Shown: positions 43,084-51,885 of the stretch, piece after piece
Numbering within the stretch: the first letter of the stretch is position 1
Layout: the number at the start of each line of letters is the position of its first letter
Origin: Wylensekiella montiformis
GTDB lineage: Bacteria > Bacillota > Negativicutes > Selenomonadales > Selenomonadaceae
DNA length: 64,000 bases
NCBI RefSeq assembly: GCF_009697385.1
Contig: NZ_VUNL01000008.1
Coordinates: 88,405-152,404 of the forward strand
Reading direction: 5' to 3'
Translations under genes and position numbers: made by a program
Notes under the pieces: model-generated
The model's database searches: none
What the model was told of the DNA's origin: nothing
The model's input: only the letters and a program-made list of their open reading frames with translations

Positions 43084-44454
43084 TCATTCGCTCATTTCCT
43101 CTGTTTCGGCTCGATGCCAGATGGCCTGCTGATCCACTTTGCCCCGGTCGTTCAACGGAATTTCATGAAGAAAGACAATCCGCCCCGGCCTTTCGATGGG
43201 TTTCAGACGCCGGCGGATGCTCTGCCGTATTTCCCGCTTTTCCCTGTCAGCGTCTTTGACCAGAAACGCTGCCAATGCGCTGCCGCGAAGAGGATCGCGG
43301 TACGGCAGCACCACAGCTTCCCTTACGCCGCGGATAGCCCGCAATTCGTTTTCCAGCCGTATGGTACTCAGTTTAACGCCGCCTTTGTTTACCCAGGCAT
43401 CGCGCCGGCCTTCAAACATCAGCTCCCCCCGTTCGTTGAGCCAGCCGGCATCCCGAACCGTAAAGGGGATCGTCACTCCGCTGACATGATACGCCGTATC
43501 CACATAAATCAATCCTTCCCGGACGTTCACACCGATACCGGGGAACGGACGCCCGAGATTGCGCGGATCGCGTTCCGGATCTTCGCAGACCGCATAAGTG
43601 ATATAGTTGAGTTCGCTTGCCCCATAATAAAGAATCAGTTCCGCCGACGGAAAAAGCTGCCGAAGCTCACGGATATTGCGTGCGCTGAGCAGCTGCGATC
43701 CGGTAAAAATACTTTGAACCGACGAGAGCGGGGCATGGACAGCGGCAGTCATCAGCTGCAGTTTGGTCGGAATCAGATAGAGTACATCCGCCTGAAAACG
43801 ACGCATCAAATCCGCCCAATGCCGGCAGCGCAGGTACTCACTGGTGATCACAGTGCCGCCCTCATACAATACCGACAGCAGCGTATTCAGATTTCCTGTA
43901 AAGCTCAGACTCCCGTGCAAAAAAAGCCGCGTCCCGCTGGCAACACGAAAGATCGGATTCTGCACAGGAAAAAATCCCGCCCAACTGTCATAGGTGCGAT
44001 ACATCACTTTTGGAGTCCCCGTCGAGCCCGAGCTGAGCACGCCGAGGATGTCCGGCTCGCTATGACAGCACGGGGAAATACCAGTTTCTTCCAGCTGCAG
44101 ATCCGGATTTTTCCCCTCGCCGCGCACGCATAAGAGTCCCTGCAAATGATTCTCCCGCAAGATGGCACGCTGTTCCTCAGGCCGCATCCCGTGATGAAGC
44201 AGAGTCGGACGTATTCCCATCGCCTGCAGAGCCAGAAAGGCGGTCAGCTGGCCCGGCAAAGAATCCGCCAGAACCAGTACATCCCCGTTTTCCCAAGCCA
44301 AAGGGCGCCTCTGCTTCAGCCGGTCCGCAAAAAACGTCACAGACTGCCGCATCTCCTGATACGTGCAGCTCCACGCATCATCTGCCAGCAGCAAATGATC
44401 CGGCTGACGATCTGCCCATTGACACAGCAGATCATAATCATTCCGCACCATCAT
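43084..44454 (-). CDS. AMP-forming acyl-CoA synthetase-like ligase (YhfT-like)
   Basis: A 456-residue adenylate-forming enzyme. It has the P-loop LGVLSSGSTGTPKVMYRTY, the A5 region LILYYGASELNYITYAV, GELMFEGRRDAWVNKGGVKL (hinge) and a C-terminal lysine region (NDRGKVDQQAI). It probably activates a fatty or dicarboxylic acid as its CoA thioester. It overlaps the thiolase gene by ATGA and is the last gene of a BirA-operator operon with BioY, matching Bacillus yhfU-yhfT-yhfS. A role in making the pimeloyl moiety is an inference. Confidence 0.85.
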   Translation of the reverse strand: MMVRNDYDLLCQWADRQPDHLLLADDAWSCTYQEMRQSVTFFADRLKQRRPLAWENGDVLVLADSLPGQLTAFLALQAMGIRPTLLHHGMRPEEQRAILRENHLQGLLCVRGEGKNPDLQLEETGISPCCHSEPDILGVLSSGSTGTPKVMYRTYDSWAGFFPVQNPIFRVASGTRLFLHGSLSFTGNLNTLLSVLYEGGTVITSEYLRCRHWADLMRRFQADVLYLIPTKLQLMTAAVHAPLSSVQSIFTGSQLLSARNIRELRQLFPSAELILYYGASELNYITYAVCEDPERDPRNLGRPFPGIGVNVREGLIYVDTAYHVSGVTIPFTVRDAGWLNERGELMFEGRRDAWVNKGGVKLSTIRLENELRAIRGVREAVVLPYRDPLRGSALAAFLVKDADREKREIRQSIRRRLKPIERPGRIVFLHEIPLNDRGKVDQQAIWHRAETEEMSE

Positions 44455-45599
44455 TCCATCATCTCCAATGCAATGGCTTCCCCCATCCCTCCGGCGCCGG
44501 CAATCGACAAAATCCCCTTCCCGCCGCCGGCTTCCCGCAGAGATTGGAGCAAATGGATCAGCAGAACAGCTCCCGACGCACCGTAAGGATGTCCATAGGC
44601 CAGAGCTCCGCCAAAGCGGTTATACCGATCCAGACAGGAAGGATGCGCCCGTTCAAACAAAACATCAATGACGGCAAACGCTTCATTGAACTCAATAGCG
44701 GACAAATCTTCATACCGGAGTCCCAGACGTTTCAGCAGAACATCCGCCGTGCGCATGGCGCCCCGGGGGCTTTCAGCGGGATCTCCGCCAACCGCTGCCG
44801 TACCGATGATCCGTGCCAACGGCTTTTTCCGGTTGCGCCGCACCCACGACCCCGAAGCCAGAACAGCAAATGCGGCTCCATCGTGAATCATGCAGGCATT
44901 GCCGGCGTGGAGCGTCGTTCCCTCGCCAAAAATCAGCGGAAGCCGATCCAGCAGACGCTGACTGATGCCCGGCCGGATGCCATCGTCCTTTGTCCATCCG
45001 TTAATCGGCACAATGACCTCCTTCATCACACCGGCGCGCTGCGCAGCAGCTGCCCGCCGATGCGACCGGAGCGCCCACGCATCCAGCTCATCCCGGGACA
45101 CCTGTTCCGCCTGCGCTGTGCGTTCCGCACCGCGCAGCATCGTGTCCGGCGCCATATCCCCCGGAGCAAACTGCGCCGTGCGGTAGGTTCCCTTCTGATC
45201 CGGCGTCAGCCCATAACGCGCATCCTGCGGCGCATAAACACGCAGAGGCTGCAGCGAGGCGCTCTCCATGCCCCCCGCAATCCATACCTCGCCCCGCCCG
45301 CACGATATACCCGCAGCGGCCAGAGAAAGAGCCGCTGCCGCCGACGCACACTGCATATCGATCGTACAGGCAGGAATCGAAGCATCCAGACCGGCAGTCA
45401 GTGCCATCAAACGCGTAAGATTGCCGCCAGTTCCCACTGCATTTCCACCCAGGATACCGTCTGCGGACGAAAGATGGCAGCGCCGCATCAGTTCCTTCAC
45501 CACTTCCGCGCCAAATTCTTCCGGACGAATACGGCGAAACCGGCCGTTTTTAACAACAATAGGGCTCCGCAGAGCCCCGATCACATACACCGTTTCCAT
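44451..45599 (-). CDS. Thiolase-family protein (YhfS-like) lacking the second catalytic Cys
   Basis: 382 residues with the thiolase fold. The nucleophile Cys lies in TIDMQCASAAAAL near residue 83 and the catalytic His in LAYGHPYGASGA. The third canonical residue is missing: the usual C-x-GGGMG near the end reads SIAGAGGMGEA, so the general-base Cys is Ala. It may be a degradative or altered enzyme rather than a condensing acetoacetyl-CoA thiolase. It lies in the biotin-operator operon between bioY and the ligase gene. Confidence 0.85.
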   Translation of the reverse strand: METVYVIGALRSPIVVKNGRFRRIRPEEFGAEVVKELMRRCHLSSADGILGGNAVGTGGNLTRLMALTAGLDASIPACTIDMQCASAAAALSLAAAGISCGRGEVWIAGGMESASLQPLRVYAPQDARYGLTPDQKGTYRTAQFAPGDMAPDTMLRGAERTAQAEQVSRDELDAWALRSHRRAAAAQRAGVMKEVIVPINGWTKDDGIRPGISQRLLDRLPLIFGEGTTLHAGNACMIHDGAAFAVLASGSWVRRNRKKPLARIIGTAAVGGDPAESPRGAMRTADVLLKRLGLRYEDLSAIEFNEAFAVIDVLFERAHPSCLDRYNRFGGALAYGHPYGASGAVLLIHLLQSLREAGGGKGILSIAGAGGMGEAIALEMME

Positions 45600-45608
45600 C
45601 GGACTTCC

Positions 45609-46178
45609 TCAGCAACGATCCGCCGTCATGTGATTAACACGCACCCCGATGAATGCTGCCAGCAAGGCTTTCATGATATCCCCGGGAATAAAAGGAAACA
45701 CTGCCATAATCAATCCCTGCCACAGATCCACCTGCATGACCAGCATCATCGAAATCAAACCACCGACATAGGTCAAAGGAACCCCGGCCAGCACAGCCAC
45801 CGCTGCATACCGCCGGAAGCAAATATCACGCCCCTTGATCAAACTTTCGATCCAGCAAACGAACGGCCATCCCAAATAAAAGCCGCCCGTCGGACCGAGT
45901 ATACGCCCCAGTCCGCCGGTGCCGCCTGGAAAAACCGGAAGCCCGACAGCGCCCAAAAACACATAAGCCGCCACTGTAATAAAAGTGAGTTTCGGCGGCA
46001 GAACCAGTGCCGTAACAGTCAAAGCTATGGTCAGGGCCGTCACCAGCCCGGGCGTAAAGGGAAGCGGAAAGGAAATGAATGCGGAAACACAGCAAAAGGC
46101 AATGCACAGCGCCATCTTCGTCAAATCCCTCGCCGTGATCGTTTTCCCCGAGTCAGTCTGTAACCATTCGTTCTTCAT
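45609..46178 (-). CDS. bioY: BioY-family biotin transporter (copy 2)
   Basis: A 189-residue membrane protein with about six helices. It carries the BioY stretch AAYVFLGAVGLPVFPGGTGG, then GRILGPTGGFYLGWPFVCW, with FPLPFTPGLVTALTIALTV before it. ATG at 46178 is chosen at the start of the conserved region, after AAAGGCAGG; the long extension upstream overlaps the hotdog gene in another frame. Its transport partners EcfAT are not in the window. Confidence 0.9.
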   Translation of the reverse strand: MKNEWLQTDSGKTITARDLTKMALCIAFCCVSAFISFPLPFTPGLVTALTIALTVTALVLPPKLTFITVAAYVFLGAVGLPVFPGGTGGLGRILGPTGGFYLGWPFVCWIESLIKGRDICFRRYAAVAVLAGVPLTYVGGLISMMLVMQVDLWQGLIMAVFPFIPGDIMKALLAAFIGVRVNHMTADRC

Positions 46179-46249
46179 ATCAAAAAACCTGCCTTTATTC
46201 TCAACAATATGGTAAAAAGCCAATGCGTTCCTCGTCGTTTCGAAAGGAT

Positions 46250-46795
46250 TCAACCTGTTCCCAGCCAGCGAAAATCCGCTTTGCGCTCTCCCTGCTGAAC
46301 AATATCCCCGTCCGAATTCACAGATGCCCATCCTGCCCGCACCGGATGATGAAACCGCACCATCAGTCCGGCGGCTCCGCAGGGCATTTCTTCCAGAATG
46401 GCTTCCATAATCATCAGTCCCGGAACGACGGGATGCGCCCCCTGATGTATTTCGTTCGTATCGCCAACCGACAGCGTAAAGGAACGAATGGCCGATGCCG
46501 AAAAGCATACCTGCCTTGCTTTATCCTCTTCCATAAAAACAGATGATTCTGCATCGGCCGCATGGCAATCCGCGCCGCGTCCAAGAAGCAGCGTCACCAT
46601 CAGTTCCTCATGCCCCGAGCGGCAGCATATCTCCATCCTGCCATGCCGATCCTGCAAAATCATCGGCGCCCCTTCGCCTTCCGGCAAAGAAGCCTCCCGC
46701 CGCCAAACCGCCCGCATGATAACCGCGCCGCGATACCGTTCTCCCTGAAGCTGAGACAGCATCCGGGCCAGCAGCCTGAATCGATTTATCCCCAT
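46250..46795 (-). CDS. Hotdog-fold (MaoC/FabZ-like) protein in biotin-operator operon
   Basis: 181 residues. The C-terminal half reads FTLSVGDTNEIHQGAHPVVPGLMIMEAIL, like the hotdog helix of MaoC or FabZ-type hydratases, although the catalytic residues are not clear-cut. The N-terminal half is not recognised. ATG at 46795 follows GGAGGCGTTATTTTT and is the first start downstream of the promoter at 46824. As first gene of the operon with BioY, thiolase and ligase, it may act in acyl-chain processing for biotin, which is an inference. Confidence 0.6.
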   Translation of the reverse strand: MGINRFRLLARMLSQLQGERYRGAVIMRAVWRREASLPEGEGAPMILQDRHGRMEICCRSGHEELMVTLLLGRGADCHAADAESSVFMEEDKARQVCFSASAIRSFTLSVGDTNEIHQGAHPVVPGLMIMEAILEEMPCGAAGLMVRFHHPVRAGWASVNSDGDIVQQGERKADFRWLGTG

Positions 46796-46823
46796 AAAAA
46801 TAACGCCTCCAGCAAACACTCTT

Positions 46824-46875
46824 ATTATAAGCGCATCTGCCAAAAGCGTCAACTTTATCAATATATTTAGTTAAC
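46824..46875 (-). promoter_or_regulatory. Promoter and BirA-type operator of the hotdog-bioY-thiolase-ligase operon
   Basis: Promoter TTGACG (46852-46847), 17-bp spacer, TATAAT (46829-46824). On the minus strand GTTAAC (46875-46870) and GTTGAC (46853-46848) are 16 bases apart, exactly the geometry of the operator at 22609-22636, and the second half covers the -35 box in both. Confidence 0.8.
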
Positions 46876-47055
46876 CGATATTTTATTCATCCAATCAGAA
46901 TCTATAACCGGCCATTTGCAGACCGCCCTTTCCCATGCTGCCGACAGCTCCCTCTCTTCATCGAGCAATGCCTCCACCTGCTCACGCAGCGTATGGATTT
47001 CATCCGCCAGAAAGCTCGCTCCCCCTGCTTTCCGGGCAGCCAATCGCTCAGACAA
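46867..47055 (-). CDS. Possible 62-residue coiled-coil protein
   Basis: A short frame from a TTG at 47055 to a TAA inside the BirA operator. The middle (DEIHTLREQVEALLDEEREL) has the heptad pattern of a coiled coil. An AGGATGG site precedes the TTG at a fair distance. No homologue is recognised and the non-ATG start makes it doubtful. The rest of the gap between 46796 and 47180 holds the promoter/operator and a terminator; I see nothing else in it. Confidence 0.3.
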   Translation of the reverse strand: MSERLAARKAGGASFLADEIHTLREQVEALLDEERELSAAWERAVCKWPVIDSDWMNKISVN

Positions 47056-47133
47056 ACCGATCCATCCTGTAAAAAATTATCCCTTCAATCCTCTTCAAAT
47101 ATATTATAATCCCCCCCCGCGGACATCAAGAGA

Positions 47134-47162
47134 TAAAAAAAGCTCATCGAAACCGATGAGCT
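47134..47162 (-). terminator. Terminator after the DEAD-box helicase gene
   Basis: Stem AGCTCATCG/CGATGAGCT (9 perfect bp) with a 4-nt loop, followed by seven T on the minus strand, about 20 bases after the stop codon. Confidence 0.85.
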
Positions 47163-47180
47163 AAAAACACAAATTCCGTA

Positions 47181-48764
47181 TTATCGTTTGCGAGCCGGTT
47201 CTACATTGACACGGAAGCCTTTGACGGTATTTCGATGCATGGCATTCATAACCCGGCTGGCCGTATCTTCCGGTACCTCAACAAAAGTAAACTTATCGTA
47301 AATGTTGATGACGCCGATCGTATCGCCCGGAATATCTGCCTCTCCGGCAATGGCCCGGACAATATCTGACGGTCGGATCTTCTGGCTGCGCCCGACATTG
47401 AAGAACAGCCGAACCATCCCGGGTGCTCCGCCGGTGTCGCCAAACCCGTCCGCTTCATCATGAGACTCCTCGTTTCGGAACCCTTCGATCGACAGCTTCA
47501 ACGCTGCTGCCGCGATATCCACAGGATCAAAACCTTCAGCAGCAGCATCGGAAACAATATCATGATACTCGTCATACCGATTCTGTCTGAGCGTCCGGAC
47601 CAGACGCTCCCGGATCACTTCCCGCTGGCGCTCGAGAATATCTGAAGCCGTAGGCAGCTCCCGACGCTGAATTCTGGTATGTGCCAGCTTCATGATCAAT
47701 CGCAGCTGGCGATACTCCCTCGGTTCGATAAAGGTGATCGCCATTCCCTTGCGGCCGGCACGTCCGGTACGCCCGATACGATGTACATAAGACTCGTGAT
47801 CCTGCGGTATATCGAAGTTGATGACATGCGTGATATCATCAATATCGATGCCGCGGGCAGCTACATCCGTGGCAATCAGGATATCAATACGGCCCTCCCG
47901 AAAGCGTTTCATGACGCGGTCGCGCTGAATCTGTGATAAATCACCGTGCAGCCCGCCCGAAGAATACCCTCTTGCATCGAGTGCCGCCGTCAAATCATCT
48001 ACGGCCCGTTTGGTCCGGCAGAAAATAATCAGCTTGCCGGTCTCCTCCACATCGAGAACACGGCACAACCCTTCAAATTTCTGCCTCGTTTCGTAATAGA
48101 CCTGCTCAATCGACGGCACAGTCAGATTTTCACGGGTGATCGTCACACGCTCAGGATGTTCCATATAGCGATGCGACAGTTTCTCAATGGGTTCCGGCAT
48201 AGTCGCCGAAAAGAGCAGGGTCTGACGCTGCTCAGGGATATTGCTCAGGATATGTTCAATATCATCAATAAAGCCCATATCCAGCATTTCATCCGCTTCA
48301 TCCAGCACCAAAGTGCGCACCCGCTGGAGATCAATCGTGCCGCGATGAATATGATCGAGCAGCCGTCCCGGCGTGCTGACCACAATATGCACGCCGCGCT
48401 TCAGCGCCCGAATCTGGCGGTCCACCGATTGTCCGCCATACACCGGCAAGGTGCGCACATGCTTGAACCGGCCGATCTTATTCAGCTCTTCCGCCGTCTG
48501 AATGGCTAATTCTCTGGTTGGAGTCAGTACCAGTGCCTGAATCCCATGCTCTTTTCCCTTTACCATCTCCACGACAGGAATCCCAAACGCAGCCGTCTTG
48601 CCCGTACCGGTCTGAGCCTGTCCGATGACATCGTGGCCCTCCAATGCCAGCGGAATCGTCCGGGCCTGAATCGGCGATGGTTCTTCAAATCCCATAGCTT
48701 CCACTGCCTGCAAAATTTTCCGGCTCAATGCAATGGAACCAAATGTTTCTAATGTTTGTTTCAA
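47181..48764 (-). CDS. DEAD-box RNA helicase (CshA/DbpA type)
   Basis: ATP-dependent RNA helicase of 527 residues. Motifs run in order: GFEEPSPIQARTIP (Q), AQTGTGKTAAFGIP (I), PTRELAIQ (Ia), VLDEADEMLDMGF (II), LFSATMPEPI (III), IIFCRTKR (IV), ATDVAARGID (V), HRIGRTGRAGRKG (VI). A C-terminal DbpA-type RNA-binding domain (about 440-520) follows: FFNVGRSQKIRPSDIVRAIA. The start is TTG at 48764 (AGGAGG six bases before), overlapping the upstream stop as TTGA. Confidence 0.93.
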   Translation of the reverse strand: MKQTLETFGSIALSRKILQAVEAMGFEEPSPIQARTIPLALEGHDVIGQAQTGTGKTAAFGIPVVEMVKGKEHGIQALVLTPTRELAIQTAEELNKIGRFKHVRTLPVYGGQSVDRQIRALKRGVHIVVSTPGRLLDHIHRGTIDLQRVRTLVLDEADEMLDMGFIDDIEHILSNIPEQRQTLLFSATMPEPIEKLSHRYMEHPERVTITRENLTVPSIEQVYYETRQKFEGLCRVLDVEETGKLIIFCRTKRAVDDLTAALDARGYSSGGLHGDLSQIQRDRVMKRFREGRIDILIATDVAARGIDIDDITHVINFDIPQDHESYVHRIGRTGRAGRKGMAITFIEPREYRQLRLIMKLAHTRIQRRELPTASDILERQREVIRERLVRTLRQNRYDEYHDIVSDAAAEGFDPVDIAAAALKLSIEGFRNEESHDEADGFGDTGGAPGMVRLFFNVGRSQKIRPSDIVRAIAGEADIPGDTIGVINIYDKFTFVEVPEDTASRVMNAMHRNTVKGFRVNVEPARKR

Positions 48765-49237
48765 ATAACTCCTCCTAAATAATCCTGTATCATCTGCAGC
48801 GCCTGATCCGCACTTTGCTGCTTGACCGACAAGCGCCCGCCCTGGAACTGACATGGTTTGACGACAGTCCCTCTGGAACCGGAAACCGCAATATAAACCA
48901 GTCCTGCAGGTTTCCCCGCCATGCCGCCCGGGCCAGCCAGACCGGTGATGCCAACACCGATATCCGTACTCAGCAGCCTACGAATCCCCTGTGCCATCTC
49001 CCGGGCCGTTTCCGCAGAAATTTCCGTATACGCGTCAATGGTTTCCGGCCGGACGCCGACCAGCTGTTCCTTGACCTCATTGGTATAAGAAACCACCGCC
49101 CCCCTGACATAGCTCGAACTGCCCGGCACATCCGTAAGCCTGCTTGTCAGAAGCCCCCCCGTACAGGATTCCGCGCAGGCTATGGTTTTTCCCTGCGCCT
49201 TCAGCTGCTCTCCTACGCATTCTTCTCGTGCCTTCAC
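48761..49237 (-). CDS. pncC: CinA C-terminal domain protein, nicotinamide-nucleotide amidase (PncC)
   Basis: Deamidates nicotinamide mononucleotide in pyridine nucleotide recycling. The 158 residues equal the C-terminal CinA domain: TIACAESCTGGLLTSRLTDVPGSS with the catalytic Ser, VVSYTNEVKEQLVGV, and GITGLAGPGGMAGKPAGLVYIAV. The N-terminal MoaB-like part of full CinA is absent and no fragment of it is visible upstream. It starts with GTG at 49237 after GGAGGTAAGG. Confidence 0.92.
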   Translation of the reverse strand: MKAREECVGEQLKAQGKTIACAESCTGGLLTSRLTDVPGSSSYVRGAVVSYTNEVKEQLVGVRPETIDAYTEISAETAREMAQGIRRLLSTDIGVGITGLAGPGGMAGKPAGLVYIAVSGSRGTVVKPCQFQGGRLSVKQQSADQALQMIQDYLGGVI

Positions 49238-49253
49238 CGGATCCTTACCTCCA

Positions 49254-50582
49254 TTATTTTAATGCTTCGCCAACGATATCATAAGTAAATCCCTGCAAAA
49301 CCCGAATCCGGATCATATCACCGGGCTGGCTGTCTTTATCGTTTTCGACATAGACCTGACCATCTACATCCGGTGCTTCACGATAAGAACGCCCGACACA
49401 AATCGAAGGCTGCTCCTCATCGCGCCCCTCAACCAGAACCTCCAGTTCCTTTCCTTCCAAGCCCTGATTGACTTCTTCGGAAATCTTGCTCTGCATGCTC
49501 ATGAGGTCATGATACCGCTCCTGCATGATTTCCTCCGGCACCTGATCCGGCATGTCGTAAGCCGCCGTATCCTCCTCACGAGAATAGGTAAACACGCCAA
49601 CCTTGTCCAGACGCTGCTCCTTCAAAAACTGCTTGAGATTTTGAAACTGTTCTTCTGTTTCGCCGGGGAACCCGACAATAAACGTAGAACGTATCGTAAC
49701 ACCGGGGATGCGTTCACGAAGTTTTTTCAGCAAGGCTTCGATCTGTTCCCGCGTATCCGGACGGTTCATAGAACGCAGAACCGCATCATCTGCATGCTGC
49801 AGCGGCAGATCGACATACTTGCAGACTTTCGGTTCCGAAGCATACACATCGATAAGCTCATCCGTAAAGAATTTCGGATAGCAATACATCGTCCGCACCC
49901 ATTTCAGCTGCGGAACCTTGACGAGTTCCCGCAGCAGCCGAGCCAGCGACGGTTTTCCATAGATGTCCTTGCCATACAGGGTACTGTCCTGCGCAATCAG
50001 GACAACTTCCCGCACGCCCTGCTCAGTAAGCTGACGAACCTCGCCGCAGATATCCTCGATCCGGCGGCTGCGGAAGCGGCCGCGTATCTGCGGAATCGCG
50101 CAGAATGCACAACGATTATCACAGCCCTCAGCAATCTTGACATAGGCGGTATACCCAGGCGTCGTCCGGATGCGCGGCGTTTTCTCATCATACAGCGTAT
50201 CATCATCACCGGCAATGACGACGCGGTGCCCCTTCAAGGTCTCCTCTACAGCTTCCATGATACGTCCCCAGGCGCCCGTCCCCAGAATGGCATCCGCCTC
50301 CGGCAGTTCATCCAGCAGCTCCTGCTTATAACGCTGCCCCAGACAGCCGGCCACAATCAGGCTGCGGCAGCGCCCTGATTCTTTATAATCCGCCATGTTC
50401 AGTACAGTCGTGATCGACTCTTCCTTTGCAGACTGAATAAACGCACAAGTATTGACGATAAGGATATCGGCCTGCGCCGGGTCCGTCGTCAATTCAATGC
50501 CATGCGCCCGCAGTTCGCCGAGCATTACTTCCGTATCTACAAGATTCTTGGAGCAGCCAAGACTGATAAAACCTGCTTTCAC
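49254..50582 (-). CDS. rimO: Ribosomal protein S12 methylthiotransferase RimO
   Basis: Radical SAM enzyme that methylthiolates Asp of ribosomal protein S12. The 442 residues contain the UPF0004 domain (FISLGCSKNLVDTEVMLGEL, NTCAFIQSAKEES), the radical SAM cluster motif CDNRCAFCAIPQIRG, and a C-terminal TRAM domain. The GTG at 50582, with AGGAGGAAAAAA before it, fits the family start; the 25 residues upstream do not. Confidence 0.95.
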   Translation of the reverse strand: MKAGFISLGCSKNLVDTEVMLGELRAHGIELTTDPAQADILIVNTCAFIQSAKEESITTVLNMADYKESGRCRSLIVAGCLGQRYKQELLDELPEADAILGTGAWGRIMEAVEETLKGHRVVIAGDDDTLYDEKTPRIRTTPGYTAYVKIAEGCDNRCAFCAIPQIRGRFRSRRIEDICGEVRQLTEQGVREVVLIAQDSTLYGKDIYGKPSLARLLRELVKVPQLKWVRTMYCYPKFFTDELIDVYASEPKVCKYVDLPLQHADDAVLRSMNRPDTREQIEALLKKLRERIPGVTIRSTFIVGFPGETEEQFQNLKQFLKEQRLDKVGVFTYSREEDTAAYDMPDQVPEEIMQERYHDLMSMQSKISEEVNQGLEGKELEVLVEGRDEEQPSICVGRSYREAPDVDGQVYVENDKDSQPGDMIRIRVLQGFTYDIVGEALK

Positions 50583-50642
50583 TTTTTTCCTCCTATAAAA
50601 ATGCTCACATTCGTTTTTCCTGTTTTCCCGTTCAGAACGGAC

Positions 50643-50677
50643 AGAGGATACTGCCATCTTCCAAGGCAGTATCCTCT
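50643..50677. repeat. 13-bp inverted repeat between the solute-binding protein gene and rimO
   Basis: AGAGGATACTGCC and GGCAGTATCCTCT form a perfect 13-bp stem with a 9-nt loop. No T run follows on either strand. It probably ends or stabilises the upstream transcript. Confidence 0.6.
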
Positions 50678-50690
50678 GATTCCTTTCTCC

Positions 50691-51737
50691 TTACTTGAAG
50701 CGTATTTCCTTAACCCAACGGTCCAGAAAGTCATGCTTCTGCTTTGCCGTAAAGCGGGCAGTCTGATCGAACAAGACAAGATTTTTCCCCGCAAAGGTCT
50801 TATACGCCAATGTACCGGGATTCGTCGGCACAAAATAAAAGCCTTGAGACTGCAGCACCTGCTGTGCCTCGTCCCCAAGCAGCCAGTCGCAAAAGGCTTT
50901 CGCCGCCGTTTGATCGGCTTCATTCACATGCAGGGGCAAAGCTGTCCCCGTAATAATGGCAGCCGTTCCGTCTGCAGGATAAACGATCTGAAGCGGGTAG
51001 CCATCCTGCATATACCGTATGCTCTCGCTTTCCACGGCCAGAGCAATATCCACTTCCCCCATACCGGCCTGACGAACCGGATTAGACAAATAACGGGCGT
51101 ACTGAACCACTTTCGGATGAATCTGACGCCAAATATCATAAGAAGCCGCATCCCCGAACTGGGCAATCATACGAAAAAGAAGATTCGCCGAAGCATCCGC
51201 TGCCAAAAAATCTGTAATACCGATGCGTACGCCCGGACGACTGGCCAAATCCGTCCAGGTATCAGGAATCACCGTCTGTGTCTTCAGGTAATCGCGGTTG
51301 ACACAAAACACAATGGGATCATACCAAACCCCGACCCAATATCCATCCTGCTGACGAAACAGCTCAGGAACCTGATCTCCCTGTTCAGAAAGCCACGGCG
51401 CCAGCTCGCCATCGGCAGCGGCGCGTCCCAGCGTCTCACTGTCCGCCAGAACCAGCGCCGCTCCTTCGTTCCCTTCGGACGAATCAGCCTGCTCCCTGAG
51501 CCGTTCCAAGACAGCCTCAGACGACAGCGGCGCGAAATTGATACGGATGTCATACTCCTGCTCATACGCAGCGGACAGGATGGCAGCATGTTCCGCCGGA
51601 AGCGTTGTATAAGCTGTAATCTCCCGCATAGGACGGCGTTCTGCATCACGGCCGGCTCCCGCCATATACGCAGAACCGGCCACCACAATCAAAAAGAGCA
51701 GAAACGCCGTCAGCAGCAAGGAAGTATACCTTCTCAT
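50691..51737 (-). CDS. Extracellular solute-binding protein (Fe3+/2-aminoethylphosphonate-type ABC family)
   Basis: 348 residues with an N-terminal membrane helix (about 5-25, no lipobox Cys) and a periplasmic-binding fold: ITAYTTLPAEHAAILSAAYEQ, GVWYDPIVFCVNRDYL, PDTWTDLASRPGVRIGITDF, GEVDIALAVES. This matches extracellular proteins of the iron(III)/polyamine type, but no ABC permease or ATPase is nearby. The ligand is unknown. ATG at 51737 starts the signal segment. Confidence 0.82.
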   Translation of the reverse strand: MRRYTSLLLTAFLLFLIVVAGSAYMAGAGRDAERRPMREITAYTTLPAEHAAILSAAYEQEYDIRINFAPLSSEAVLERLREQADSSEGNEGAALVLADSETLGRAAADGELAPWLSEQGDQVPELFRQQDGYWVGVWYDPIVFCVNRDYLKTQTVIPDTWTDLASRPGVRIGITDFLAADASANLLFRMIAQFGDAASYDIWRQIHPKVVQYARYLSNPVRQAGMGEVDIALAVESESIRYMQDGYPLQIVYPADGTAAIITGTALPLHVNEADQTAAKAFCDWLLGDEAQQVLQSQGFYFVPTNPGTLAYKTFAGKNLVLFDQTARFTAKQKHDFLDRWVKEIRFK

Positions 51738-51840
51738 TTCATGATACCTCACCCTACTACACAATATCAGTATCTATCATTGTACCATACAAACCCGGCT
51801 GCAACAAGCTATGCGTCTCCCCATGACTCCGCCAGACAGC

Positions 51841-51873
51841 AACAGGCTGTCGCAAATGCGGCAGCCTGTTTTT
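51841..51873. terminator. Hairpin after cheV
   Basis: AACAGGCTGTCGCA/TGCGGCAGCCTGTT stem; the T run (TTTTTG) is on the plus strand, while the flanking genes are on the minus strand. It could still stop or stabilise the cheV message. Confidence 0.5.
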
Positions 51874-51885
51874 GTCTACGTCCTC

